Source: Skermanella sp. TT6 (GTDB taxonomy: Bacteria > Pseudomonadota > Alphaproteobacteria > Azospirillales > Azospirillaceae). From it: a DNA stretch of 64,000 bases. The position numbers and the translations under genes are program-made. Below the pieces are notes generated by a model that saw only the letters and a program-made list of their open reading frames with translations, ran no database searches and was not told the DNA's origin. Shown piece by piece: positions 7,399 through 15,357 of this stretch (positions are counted from its first letter, which is position 1; every line of letters starts with the position of its first letter). The stretch is taken from contig NZ_CP067420.1 of NCBI RefSeq assembly GCF_016653635.2, positions 1,178,501-1,242,500 on the forward strand. Direction: 5' to 3'.

Positions 7399-9333
7399 TC
7401 AATCCCCCAGGTCGCGGGCGAACACGAGGATGGAGTTGGCCGGGACCGTGATGGCGGCCGAGCAGGGCAGGCCGTTCAGGCCGGGGCCGTCGGCCAGGAC
7501 GGAACCGCCGTTGCCGGCCGCGTTCGGGTTCACCCAGGTCTCGTAGAGGTCGCTGTTGAAGACCTCGAACCACAGCCCGGGGGCCGGCATCGGGATCCGG
7601 TAGCCGTGCTGGGTCGCCTCGTTCAGGCTCGCCACCACCATCACGTCGCGGCCGACGCCCTCCACCCATCGCTGGACGACCAGGACGCGGGGGTCGTTCT
7701 CCATGGAGACGGCGCGGACCCCTTCGCCCCGCAGGGCGGGGTGCTTGCGGCGCAGCCAGGCCAGTTCACGCGTGAACCGGTGGAAGTCGATCATGGTCCT
7801 GTCGGTGCCCAGGCCGTCCCAGAAGAGGAGCGCGTCGCGGTGGTTCGGCGGGTCGTCGGCCCAGCGCTTGTCCTCGTAGAACTCCTGGCCCATGAAGAGC
7901 ATGGGGATGCCGGGGGCGGTCAGGACGAGGCCGGTCGCCACCCGCGACCGGCTGGTCGCGTACCAGGTGCGGGTCTGCCGGCCGCCGCCGACGGCGAGGG
8001 AGGGGATCCGGGCGTTGCGGTCGCGGTAGACCTCGTCGTGGCTCTCGACGTACTGGACGGCGCGCCAGGCGTCCCGGAAGCCGGGGGCGCGGAGCTGGTC
8101 CACGACCGGCTGCCAGTTCACGAAGGCATCCCGGCCGCCGGCCGCCTGCTCGATGACGCCGCGGATCGCGGTGCGCAACCCGTCGTGCCAATTGGCATGG
8201 AAGCCGGCGCCGCCCTGGTCCTGCGGGCGGACGACCGCGGGGTCCGGTCCCCAATATTCCGCGATGTTGATGGCGGAAGGGTCCTGATGGGTGAGCGTCT
8301 CGTTCAGGTGCTGGCAGAATAGCCAGCCGGAGCCGGCGTTCTGCCGGTCGATCACGGTCACCTGGTCGTAGCGGAAGCCGTCGACGTGGTATTCGTCCAG
8401 GAAGAACCGGGCGTTGTCGATCAGGAACTGGCGCACGTCGCCTTTCCAGAAGGCGAAGACCGGGCCGGTATGGTCCTGCTCGGTGAAATAGAGGCTGTCG
8501 TTGGGGTCCGTGCCGGCGGCGCGGTCGAAGAAATAGATGGATTCCGGCTGGGACGTGATGTCGCCGGAGGCGTGGTTGTAGACCACATCGAGCAGGACCG
8601 CGATGCCGTAATGGTGGCAGATATCGACCAGCGCCTTGAGCTGGTTGATCCCGACGGCGAGCACGGCGCGGGTCAGCGGCGCCTTGCCCTTCTGCGTCAG
8701 CAGCCGGTTCGCCAGGTCGAGATAGCGGTCGAGTTCGCCGTCCGGGACCTGATAGTCCATCTCGGGCGAGAACAGGTCGGAGCCGTTGTAACCCATGCTG
8801 CGCGAGGTGCTGTACTCGACGATCGGCAGCGGCTCGATCGCGTTGATGCCCAGGTCCGCGAGATATTCCACCCGGTCCAGGACGTCGAGGAACTTCGCGA
8901 CGCGGTTTTGGCGGTCCGGTCCGTACCAGGTTCCGACATGAAGCTGGTAGATGATCAGGTCGCGGAAATCCGGCGTTCGCCAGCTCCAGTCCTGCCAGGG
9001 GAAGCTGCCGGCCGAGCGGAGGATGCAGTCGGGATTGGGCCAGGCGACCGTCAGCTCGCGGGCGTAGGGATCGCGCTTGAACCCTTCGGTGCCGTCGCCG
9101 GTGACATGGAACTTGTACTTGTCTCCGTCCCGCGCGTTCGGCACGAACCCGGTCCAGCGGCCGTCGCCCTGCCGGACCAGGAGGGTGGAGTCGTCCCGGG
9201 TCCAGCCGTTGAAGTCGCCGCAGACATGGACCATCCTCGCGCGCGGCGCCCAGACGCGGAACGTGGCGCCGCCTTGGACCAGGTTCGCCCCCATGGGCGT
9301 CGCCGGCGTGATGTGCTGCTGGGAAGCGGGCAT
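7399..9333 (-). CDS. GH13 alpha-glucan enzyme with N-terminal CBM48 (branching-enzyme-like)
   Basis: The protein has 644 residues and no signal peptide, so it should act in the cytoplasm on an alpha-glucan or maltooligosaccharide. Residues about 15-115 form a CBM48/early-set domain (FRVWAPRARMVHVCGDFNGW). The GH13 barrel follows, with region I LLDVVYNHA near residue 247, the nucleophile Asp in GFRYDQV near 325, the acid/base Glu in NIAEYWG near 360 and the third Asp in ESHDEV near 432. A small beta domain ends the chain. It is shorter than GlgB (about 730) and lacks the usual glg neighbours. It is the last gene of a minus-strand cluster, four bases after the cupin gene. Branching enzyme, trehalose-related hydrolase or a new specificity are all possible. 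Confidence 0.85.
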   Translation of the reverse strand: MPASQQHITPATPMGANLVQGGATFRVWAPRARMVHVCGDFNGWTRDDSTLLVRQGDGRWTGFVPNARDGDKYKFHVTGDGTEGFKRDPYARELTVAWPNPDCILRSAGSFPWQDWSWRTPDFRDLIIYQLHVGTWYGPDRQNRVAKFLDVLDRVEYLADLGINAIEPLPIVEYSTSRSMGYNGSDLFSPEMDYQVPDGELDRYLDLANRLLTQKGKAPLTRAVLAVGINQLKALVDICHHYGIAVLLDVVYNHASGDITSQPESIYFFDRAAGTDPNDSLYFTEQDHTGPVFAFWKGDVRQFLIDNARFFLDEYHVDGFRYDQVTVIDRQNAGSGWLFCQHLNETLTHQDPSAINIAEYWGPDPAVVRPQDQGGAGFHANWHDGLRTAIRGVIEQAAGGRDAFVNWQPVVDQLRAPGFRDAWRAVQYVESHDEVYRDRNARIPSLAVGGGRQTRTWYATSRSRVATGLVLTAPGIPMLFMGQEFYEDKRWADDPPNHRDALLFWDGLGTDRTMIDFHRFTRELAWLRRKHPALRGEGVRAVSMENDPRVLVVQRWVEGVGRDVMVVASLNEATQHGYRIPMPAPGLWFEVFNSDLYETWVNPNAAGNGGSVLADGPGLNGLPCSAAITVPANSILVFARDLGD

Positions 9334-9337
9334 CGGA

Positions 9338-10708
9338 TCAGTCGTACCCCCCGAACATGAACAGCTTGATCTGCTCGTCCGTATGGTTGTACAGGGCGTG
9401 CAGCTGGCCGGTCTTGCAGACGGCGAGGTCGCCCGCTTCCATCTGGCGAAGCTCGAACGCGCGCTCCCTGTCGGGGAACTTGCACCAGTCGCCCACCAGC
9501 ATCAGCGCGCTGCCTTCCATCAGCAGGAATACCTCCTGATTGTCGCGGTGCCTATGGATGCCGATGCCGCAGCGGCTGTTGAGCAGGTGGAGGTCCATGT
9601 AATCGACGGCCATGAAGCGCTCCAGCTTCGGGCCGGCGGGCTTCGGCCCCGCGGCCTGCTGGCCGTTCCAGGCATCGGCGCCGAAGTTCCAGGAGTTCAG
9701 CTCGCGGCCCAGCTCGGGCTCCCAGCGGTCGCCGAGCACCGATTTGCGCCGGTCCTCCAGGGAGAAATAGTTCGACAGCAGATTGCGGTATTCCAGGAAG
9801 CCGACGCCGCCGTGGGGATGCCGGCTCTGCCCGACCTGGAGGTAGTTCCGCCACCCGCGGAACAGCATGTTGAACTTGTAGGTATAGTTGGCGCCGCCGT
9901 TGTTGTCCCAGACCTGGAGGGAGTCGTTCGCCCAGGCGACCTCCACCGTCACCGGGAGCACCGGATGCAGGGTATGGTCGGTCGCGCGCTGGATCATGTC
10001 GACCGGGGACGGGTCGTTGGTCTGGGCGATCGCCCGGTTCGCCTGGTCGCGCTCCCCGCTGACGGCCGGCCCGTGGAAGGCCGAGCGCTCGCCGCGGACG
10101 AGGAAGGCGTCGGCGACGATCGCCCCGGCCTCGATGGCCGCGCGGCCCTTGTCGCCCAGCCGGCCGGACAGGTCGCGGCCCGGATAGGCCCAGATCTCGA
10201 TCTCGTAGCGGTCGGTGCGCGTATTGTAGGGCACCAGGACGGGGAAGGAGGTGGCGTTGGCGCCGACCTTGATCCAGGCGCGGATGGTCGATCCCAGCGG
10301 CGAACCCGCCTCCGCCGCCTTGGTGGCGAGCCGGGTGAAGGGGCTGGCGGAATAGGAGAGCTTGAGGAAGCTGCCCTCCCAGGGGTCGGCGCTGGCATAG
10401 CCCCGGGCGAGCCAGCAGTCTTCCAGGTTGAAGTCGGCGACGTTCTGCTTCTGGAAATCCTGCTTCTCGTCCTGTTGCCGCGGATCGAGCACGCCCGAGT
10501 TCGGCGGCCTGGGGCCGTAGAGCGCCAGGTCCTTGAAGGGGAACAGGAAGTCGAGGCTGCCGGCGTCGTAATGCTCGCGGTCGGCCGCCAGTTCCGCCTT
10601 GGCCCAGACCTCCATCATCCTCAGGATCGGGTTCCGCTCCTGGTAGTCGGGACCCTGTCCCGGGGACACCGCGATGTTGTTCCGGATTTCGGCTTCGAAG
10701 ATCTGCAT
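9338..10708 (-). CDS. Cupin protein with starch-binding-like segment
   Basis: A 456-residue protein without signal peptide. The last 75 residues are a cupin: GIGIHRHRDNQEVFLLMEGS supplies the H-x-H and Glu metal ligands, and KTGQLHALYNHTDEQ gives the last His. The middle (about residues 270-300) contains VWDNNGGANYTYKF, which resembles the DNNGG signature of starch-binding CBM25/53 modules; this resemblance is by eye only. A central stretch (GSTIRAWIKVG, then DRYEIEIWAY) matches the neighbouring cupin protein, so the two are paralogues. ATG 10708 is preferred because AGGA lies eight bases upstream; ATG 10717 is the alternative. Function is unknown; a role in sugar or glycan binding or isomerisation is inferred from the cluster. 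Confidence 0.75.
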   Translation of the reverse strand: MQIFEAEIRNNIAVSPGQGPDYQERNPILRMMEVWAKAELAADREHYDAGSLDFLFPFKDLALYGPRPPNSGVLDPRQQDEKQDFQKQNVADFNLEDCWLARGYASADPWEGSFLKLSYSASPFTRLATKAAEAGSPLGSTIRAWIKVGANATSFPVLVPYNTRTDRYEIEIWAYPGRDLSGRLGDKGRAAIEAGAIVADAFLVRGERSAFHGPAVSGERDQANRAIAQTNDPSPVDMIQRATDHTLHPVLPVTVEVAWANDSLQVWDNNGGANYTYKFNMLFRGWRNYLQVGQSRHPHGGVGFLEYRNLLSNYFSLEDRRKSVLGDRWEPELGRELNSWNFGADAWNGQQAAGPKPAGPKLERFMAVDYMDLHLLNSRCGIGIHRHRDNQEVFLLMEGSALMLVGDWCKFPDRERAFELRQMEAGDLAVCKTGQLHALYNHTDEQIKLFMFGGYD

Positions 10709-10742
10709 GGACGTCATCCTGTGCCGGGGCTGGGACTCTTGT

Positions 10743-11921
10743 TCAGGCGCTCTGGTAGAGGAATGCGACGAACCGCAGGGTCTGGGTCGCGTGGGTGTTC
10801 CGGATGCCGTGGACGCCGCCGCTCTTGGTGAAGATGACGGAGCCCGCCTTCACGTCGAGCGGCCGCACCTGCTTGGGATCGAGCCCGAACACGTGGCGGT
10901 CCTCGACCGGGTGGGTGTCCGGCAGATCGGGATGGTCGGCGGCGCCCATGTAGGCGATGCCTTCGCCCTCGTAGACGAAGTAGAGTTCCTCGCTGCCGAT
11001 GTGCTGGTGCGTGCCTTCCACCACGCCGGGCGGCACCGCCACCTCGTGGAAGAAGACCATGGAGGAAGAAAACTCGTCCTGGAGCAGCCAGCGCATCTCC
11101 AGGATGTTGTCTTCCCCGGCGTCCGGGTTGCCGGGAAGCATCATGGCGTTGCGGTAGCGGACCGGCGGGATCTTCTTGACGTCCGGGATGAAGAAGCCCC
11201 GGCGGAAGTTCAGGGTGTAGGTCCCTTTCTGGATCGTGTTGCTGTCGCTGCTGGGGTTGCTGGTGTTCGGGACCTGAAGGTTGCGGAAATAGAAGTTGTC
11301 CCTCGCCACCTCGGAGTCGGGCAAGAAATAGCCGGAGGTCTCGGTGACGTCGTCCTCCAGGAACTCCAGGTCCACCTCGCGGATCAGCTTCATGTCCGCC
11401 ATTTTGGCGGAGAGCTTGGGGATCTTGGTGATGGCGCCGTTGCGGCCCATCTGAGTCAGCACCTCGATGTCGTGATGGTCGCCCTCGCCGGGTTCCAGCG
11501 TGTTCCACAGCTCGACCTGGTAGGCGTCGACCCACGGACAGTAGTAGAGCCGGATGATCGGATCGTCCTCGTTCAGGAACTGGGCTTGGGTCAGGTCGCG
11601 CTGCTCGGGGTCGAGCCACAGGCGGATGCGCGCCCGGACCGCCGAACCGCCCAGCCGCCCCTTCACCCGCATCGCCTCCACCAGCCGGGCCGACCGGTAC
11701 TCGACCCGCAGGAAGTTGGTGTACAGGACCGAGTCCTTGTAGACCTCGCCCTTCAGGACGGTGATCTCAGCCTTGGTGCGGACCTCCTGCACATTGTAGC
11801 GGTAGCGTTCGGACCGCGTCGCGTTGAGGTACTGGTCGTGGTAGATGCGGTCGGGGAAGAACACGACCTGGAAGACGCTTGCGCTCGGGTCGTTGAAGAT
11901 CTTTTCGAACCGGAAATCCAT
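10743..11921 (-). CDS. Cupin protein, paralogue of the downstream gene
   Basis: A 392-residue cytoplasmic protein starting MDFRFEKIFND behind GAGGAACGGCC. The cupin domain occupies about residues 290-390: VEGTHQHIGSEELYFVYEGE carries the H-x-H and Glu ligands, and GGVHGIRNTHATQ the last His. The upstream half contains segments (GSAVRARIRLW; DAYQVELWN; YTLNFRRGFF; RYRNAMM) that align with the neighbouring cupin protein, indicating duplication followed by divergence. It follows the GMC gene after a 194-base gap holding a palindromic repeat, and precedes the second cupin by 34 bases. I do not know its reaction. Confidence 0.75.
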   Translation of the reverse strand: MDFRFEKIFNDPSASVFQVVFFPDRIYHDQYLNATRSERYRYNVQEVRTKAEITVLKGEVYKDSVLYTNFLRVEYRSARLVEAMRVKGRLGGSAVRARIRLWLDPEQRDLTQAQFLNEDDPIIRLYYCPWVDAYQVELWNTLEPGEGDHHDIEVLTQMGRNGAITKIPKLSAKMADMKLIREVDLEFLEDDVTETSGYFLPDSEVARDNFYFRNLQVPNTSNPSSDSNTIQKGTYTLNFRRGFFIPDVKKIPPVRYRNAMMLPGNPDAGEDNILEMRWLLQDEFSSSMVFFHEVAVPPGVVEGTHQHIGSEELYFVYEGEGIAYMGAADHPDLPDTHPVEDRHVFGLDPKQVRPLDVKAGSVIFTKSGGVHGIRNTHATQTLRFVAFLYQSA

Positions 11922-12013
11922 GGCCGTTCCTCGATCAATCCTGGTTAGAGCGGTCCCCGATCAGGTTGAACCGCTTCGGTTCACGCGGCTTGCCGTTCCT
12001 CTCGCCGCACTGC

Positions 12014-12097
12014 GTTGCGCCATGGGAGCAACCTACGGTTCGATGCAGGGCGGAGGTGATGCCTGTCGAAGATCGTAGGTTGCGCCCATGGCGCAAC
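12014..12097. repeat. 84-bp palindromic element, copy 2 (inverted relative to copy 1)
   Basis: Arms at 12014-12037 and 12074-12097 enclose a 36-bp centre; the left arm has one mismatch (GGGAGC for GGGCGC). The centre is the reverse complement of that in copy 1, so this copy is inverted. It lies between the GMC gene and the first cupin gene, inside a putative operon, where it would form a hairpin in the mRNA. Related flank (CCCCGATCAGGTTGAACCGC) extends left to about 11950. Confidence 0.88.
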
Positions 12098-12115
12098 GCA
12101 TCGGATCAGCCGCCC

Positions 12116-13984
12116 TTAGATCACCTGCTTGAGGATGTCGGCGACGCGGAACGAATTCGCCTGGATCGTCAGCGTCGGGTTGCCGCCGCCCGAGGTCGGC
12201 ATGAAGCAGCCGTCGGTGACATAGAGATTGTCGATGTCCCAGACGCGGCAACTGGGATCGAGCACCGACGTCGCGCGGTCGGTGCCGAAGCGCGCCCCGC
12301 CCAGGATGTGGTTCGCGATGCGGACGCCCTGGCCGTAGACGCTGCCTTCGCCGATGACGCCCTTGCCCCATTTGATGTCCTGGCCATCCCGCACGGTTCC
12401 GGGGATTCCCGCCAGCAGGATGTCCTCGCAGACCCTCGCCAGGGTGTCCATCACGTGGCCGTCGTGGGGATGCCAGTCCTTGACCACCCAGGCGCTCTTG
12501 CGGTTCCACTTGTCGCGCACGTCGCCCAGGCGGATGCGGTTCTTCCGCCAGGGGACCTGGTTGGCCATGAAGCTGACGCTCAGCCGGGTGCCGAAATCGG
12601 CATCCATCCAGTCGAGGATCCCCTCGCCGGTCTTGGCGGGGTCGTTGTCGAAGCCCTGCCACCAGGTATCGAGGTCGTTGGCGCCGTCGGTCCGCGCCAG
12701 GGTGACGGGCAGGGACTGGTCGGACGTGTTGTTGTAGATGGCGGCCCCGGCCCACAGCTTGTTCTCATTCAGGAAGTCGAGCCGGCTGGTCCAGTCCGTG
12801 GCGTAGTCGCTGTCCAGGGACTGCGTCTTGTCGAACCGCCTGCCGTCCGGGATGCTGACCTCCGCGCCGCCGAAGCAGTGGGTCAGGAAGTAGCGGCCCA
12901 GCGGGGTGCCGTCCTCGCCGTGGCGCAGGAGCTTGCCCAGCCCGGTGGCGTCCTCCTCCGCCGACAGCATCAGCAGCCGGACGGACTCGATCGCCGAGCA
13001 GGCGACCACCACGATCTTTCCCTCGACGCTTTTCGGAAAGCCGCTGGCGTCGCGGTAATGGACCTTGGAGATGCGCTTGCCGCTCGCCTCCAGGTGGGTG
13101 ACGGTGCAGTTGGCCCGCAGGTCGATCCGACCGGGATGGGTCCGCATGGCGGGGCGGAGCAGGGAGACCCAGGTGTTCGACTTGTAGCCCAAGGGGTCGC
13201 CGTAGCGGTTGACGTAGCCCGTCTTGACCCAGCCCGGCGCCGGCCGCCCGCTGGGGGCATGGGCTTCGGTGATGACGGCCAGCGGCGTGCGGTAGACCTG
13301 GGCGCCGATGCTCTTCATCCCGCTCAGGGCCAGGTCGCTGATCGGGTTCGGAGCGACCGGCGTCTGGTAGCAGTTCTTGGGAAACTTCTTCTCCTGCGCC
13401 TGTGCGCCGGTCTGCACGTCGGTGACCGTGCCGTTGATGCCGACCAGCGTCTCCGCCTTCTCGTAATAGGGCAGCAGGTCGTCGTAGCCGATGGGCCAGT
13501 CCCGGATGTCCACGTCGGGATCGGCGTAGGGATCGTCCGGCAACCCGGCGGGACGGTCGGCCGAGGCCAGCAGGAAGTCCCGTTCGGGGAAACGAAGGGA
13601 AACGGCGCCGTAGAGCTGGGTCCCGCCGCCGACGACCTGGGCGGTGTAGCCCTCGACCGTGACGCGGGGGTCCTGCTCGTCATGCCCGGACCACAGGTGC
13701 GGCTCGTCGTTCAGGTCCGGCTCGATGTGGCTGGAGTAGAAGGGCCGGTTCGAGTTGCCGGGGCCGCCCCAGTTGATGCGCTTCTCCGGCCCGGCGTTCA
13801 GCAACTCGTCCCGCTTGAAGTCGCTGAAGCCGCCGGCCGGGTTGTCCTCCTGCGTGCGGAGCTTGGGGCCCTTCTCCAGGACCAGGATGCGCAGGGCCCG
13901 GTCCGGCAGGGCCGCCAGTTCCGCCGCGATCGGCGCCCCGCCGGCGCCGCTGCCGATGATGACGATGTCGTATGTCTCTGCCAC
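12116..13984 (-). CDS. GMC-family FAD oxidoreductase, gluconate-2-dehydrogenase-like large subunit
   Basis: A 622-residue flavoprotein. The GTG at 13984 is taken as start: AGGAGG lies nine bases upstream, and the Rossmann motif (YDIVIIGSGAGGAPIAAELA) begins five residues in; the frame above it overlaps the preceding gene. The C-terminal GMC signature is present (TDGCFMPTSGGGNPTLTIQA). GMC enzymes of this branch oxidise sugars, sugar acids or alcohols. Membrane gluconate dehydrogenases usually have exported helper subunits and a cytochrome, but here neither a Tat/Sec signal nor a cytochrome gene is seen, so a cytoplasmic oxidase or dehydrogenase is more likely. It starts 13 bases after its subunit-3-like partner gene. 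Confidence 0.88.
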   Translation of the reverse strand: MAETYDIVIIGSGAGGAPIAAELAALPDRALRILVLEKGPKLRTQEDNPAGGFSDFKRDELLNAGPEKRINWGGPGNSNRPFYSSHIEPDLNDEPHLWSGHDEQDPRVTVEGYTAQVVGGGTQLYGAVSLRFPERDFLLASADRPAGLPDDPYADPDVDIRDWPIGYDDLLPYYEKAETLVGINGTVTDVQTGAQAQEKKFPKNCYQTPVAPNPISDLALSGMKSIGAQVYRTPLAVITEAHAPSGRPAPGWVKTGYVNRYGDPLGYKSNTWVSLLRPAMRTHPGRIDLRANCTVTHLEASGKRISKVHYRDASGFPKSVEGKIVVVACSAIESVRLLMLSAEEDATGLGKLLRHGEDGTPLGRYFLTHCFGGAEVSIPDGRRFDKTQSLDSDYATDWTSRLDFLNENKLWAGAAIYNNTSDQSLPVTLARTDGANDLDTWWQGFDNDPAKTGEGILDWMDADFGTRLSVSFMANQVPWRKNRIRLGDVRDKWNRKSAWVVKDWHPHDGHVMDTLARVCEDILLAGIPGTVRDGQDIKWGKGVIGEGSVYGQGVRIANHILGGARFGTDRATSVLDPSCRVWDIDNLYVTDGCFMPTSGGGNPTLTIQANSFRVADILKQVI

Positions 13985-13997
13985 GCGCCCGGCCCTC

Positions 13998-15020
13998 CTA
14001 GCCCACATACTCGTTGTTGGTCCCGAGCGGCTTCTCGATCGCCTTGCGCCAGTCGAAGACGCTGTTGCCGGCCTGATCGCGGAAGCGTTGCTCCAGGAAG
14101 CGCCAGCCCAGGGCCATCGCGTTGCCGCCGTATTTCGGATGGGAGAAGGCGCCGAGGAAGACGTGCCTGCGGACCATGCGGAGGAAGTGCGACGGGTTCC
14201 CGTAAACGGACGTGTTCCAGCCCGGCACCTGGCCCCACATCTCCCCGTAGAGCTTGGTGAAGGCATCCTTGCTCACCTTCTCCGGCTCCGAATAGGGGTC
14301 GCGCTGGCGCAGGATCCTCTCGATCTCCCGCAGGCAGATCGCATAGTCGATCCGGTTGTGACGTTCCTCCCGGGCCAGCACCTTGTCGATGAAATTGACG
14401 ACCCCCACGGCCTGGTCCAGCTCGTAGACATCCTTGGGCAAGGGATTGCCCGGGGAGCGCAGGAACTCCTCCGCGGCATCGGTCCGGAACGGCAGGATAT
14501 GCTGCACGAACCGGCCCAGGATCCGGCGTTCATGGGGCTGCAGCACGAGCGGCCTGGTCGTTTCCTCGGTGAAGAAACGCGACCAGACCCGCCCGTCGCC
14601 GTCCGTCTCGGTCTGCGGGTTGACGCGGTCCTGATGGTAGGCGCCGCCGACCTGGAACAGGTACCTGTGGCAGGTCCGCTTCGGGACCCGGAGCGTCACG
14701 TGCCAGTACAGGGAATCCGGGATCTCGCGCAGCGGGATCCGGTCGTAAAGGGCTCGGAAAGTCCCGATCAGGCCGACGGTTTCCGGCCGAGGCTCGTCCA
14801 TCTCCCGGCGCCAGACGAAGGTGACCTGGTTGAACTCCCGCTGCCGGTCGGACTCGATGGCCGGAAAGCGCCAGCCTTCGCTGAAGCGGCCGCGCGGGTC
14901 CCCGGCCAGGTGGCCGTTGTAGGAATGCCGGAGGTCGGAGTTCAGCCGCGCCAAATGCTTCGCGCACAGGTCAAGGACATGATCGTCGTCGGTGGCCTCG
15001 ACAATGGTGGCAAACGTCAT
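13998..15020 (-). CDS. Early-set domain fused to gluconate 2-dehydrogenase subunit 3-like domain
   Basis: A 340-residue protein, start ATG 15020 behind GGAGGG. Residues about 55-125 (FNQVTFVWRREM, GLIGTFRALYDRIPL, YWHVTLRVP, YLFQVGG) look like an early-set/CBM48-type beta-sandwich, as in the N-terminal part of enterochelin esterases. Residues about 170-325 look like gluconate 2-dehydrogenase subunit 3: a helical region ending HVFLGAFSHPKYGGNAMALG, where PxYGGN is the family hallmark. The known subunit has a Tat signal; this one does not. It is the first gene of the cluster and should be the partner of the GMC protein. The fusion is unusual as far as I know. Confidence 0.72.
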   Translation of the reverse strand: MTFATIVEATDDDHVLDLCAKHLARLNSDLRHSYNGHLAGDPRGRFSEGWRFPAIESDRQREFNQVTFVWRREMDEPRPETVGLIGTFRALYDRIPLREIPDSLYWHVTLRVPKRTCHRYLFQVGGAYHQDRVNPQTETDGDGRVWSRFFTEETTRPLVLQPHERRILGRFVQHILPFRTDAAEEFLRSPGNPLPKDVYELDQAVGVVNFIDKVLAREERHNRIDYAICLREIERILRQRDPYSEPEKVSKDAFTKLYGEMWGQVPGWNTSVYGNPSHFLRMVRRHVFLGAFSHPKYGGNAMALGWRFLEQRFRDQAGNSVFDWRKAIEKPLGTNNEYVG

Positions 15021-15357
15021 GATCCCTCCGGGATGGAAAGACGGTGCGGCGTCGTAAGTATTCGGTACGGGAGGCGCTGATCTTGCGTATGTCAGGACTT
15101 GCGGTCGTTATGATTGTCATTGGAGAGGATTTTGGCAGTAGTGAATTTGGTTATACATACTAAAGTCGAAAAACCTGTTTGCGGATGGACCGCCAGGCTG
15201 TGCCACAGTCCTTGCCGCCTACCTGCTCTTTGGTGACACGCCGAAAGCGGAATAGGATGCCGGTCCGGGCGTGCGGTACGCTGCCGATGAGCACGGCGCG
15301 ATGCTTTCTTTCGAAGCCAGGTGTACCCGAGTCCGGCGCAGCCAGAGAGAAGTCCCG
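15021..15357. promoter_or_regulatory. Divergent intergenic region
   Basis: There are 337 bases between the start of the minus-strand oxidase cluster and the plus-strand cyclase gene. An AT-rich patch at about 15130-15175 (TTTGGCAGTAGTGAATTTGG followed by TTATACATACT) is the likeliest promoter area in otherwise GC-rich DNA. No operator or terminator could be fixed. An open frame from 15271 continues into the cyclase gene. Confidence 0.4.
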
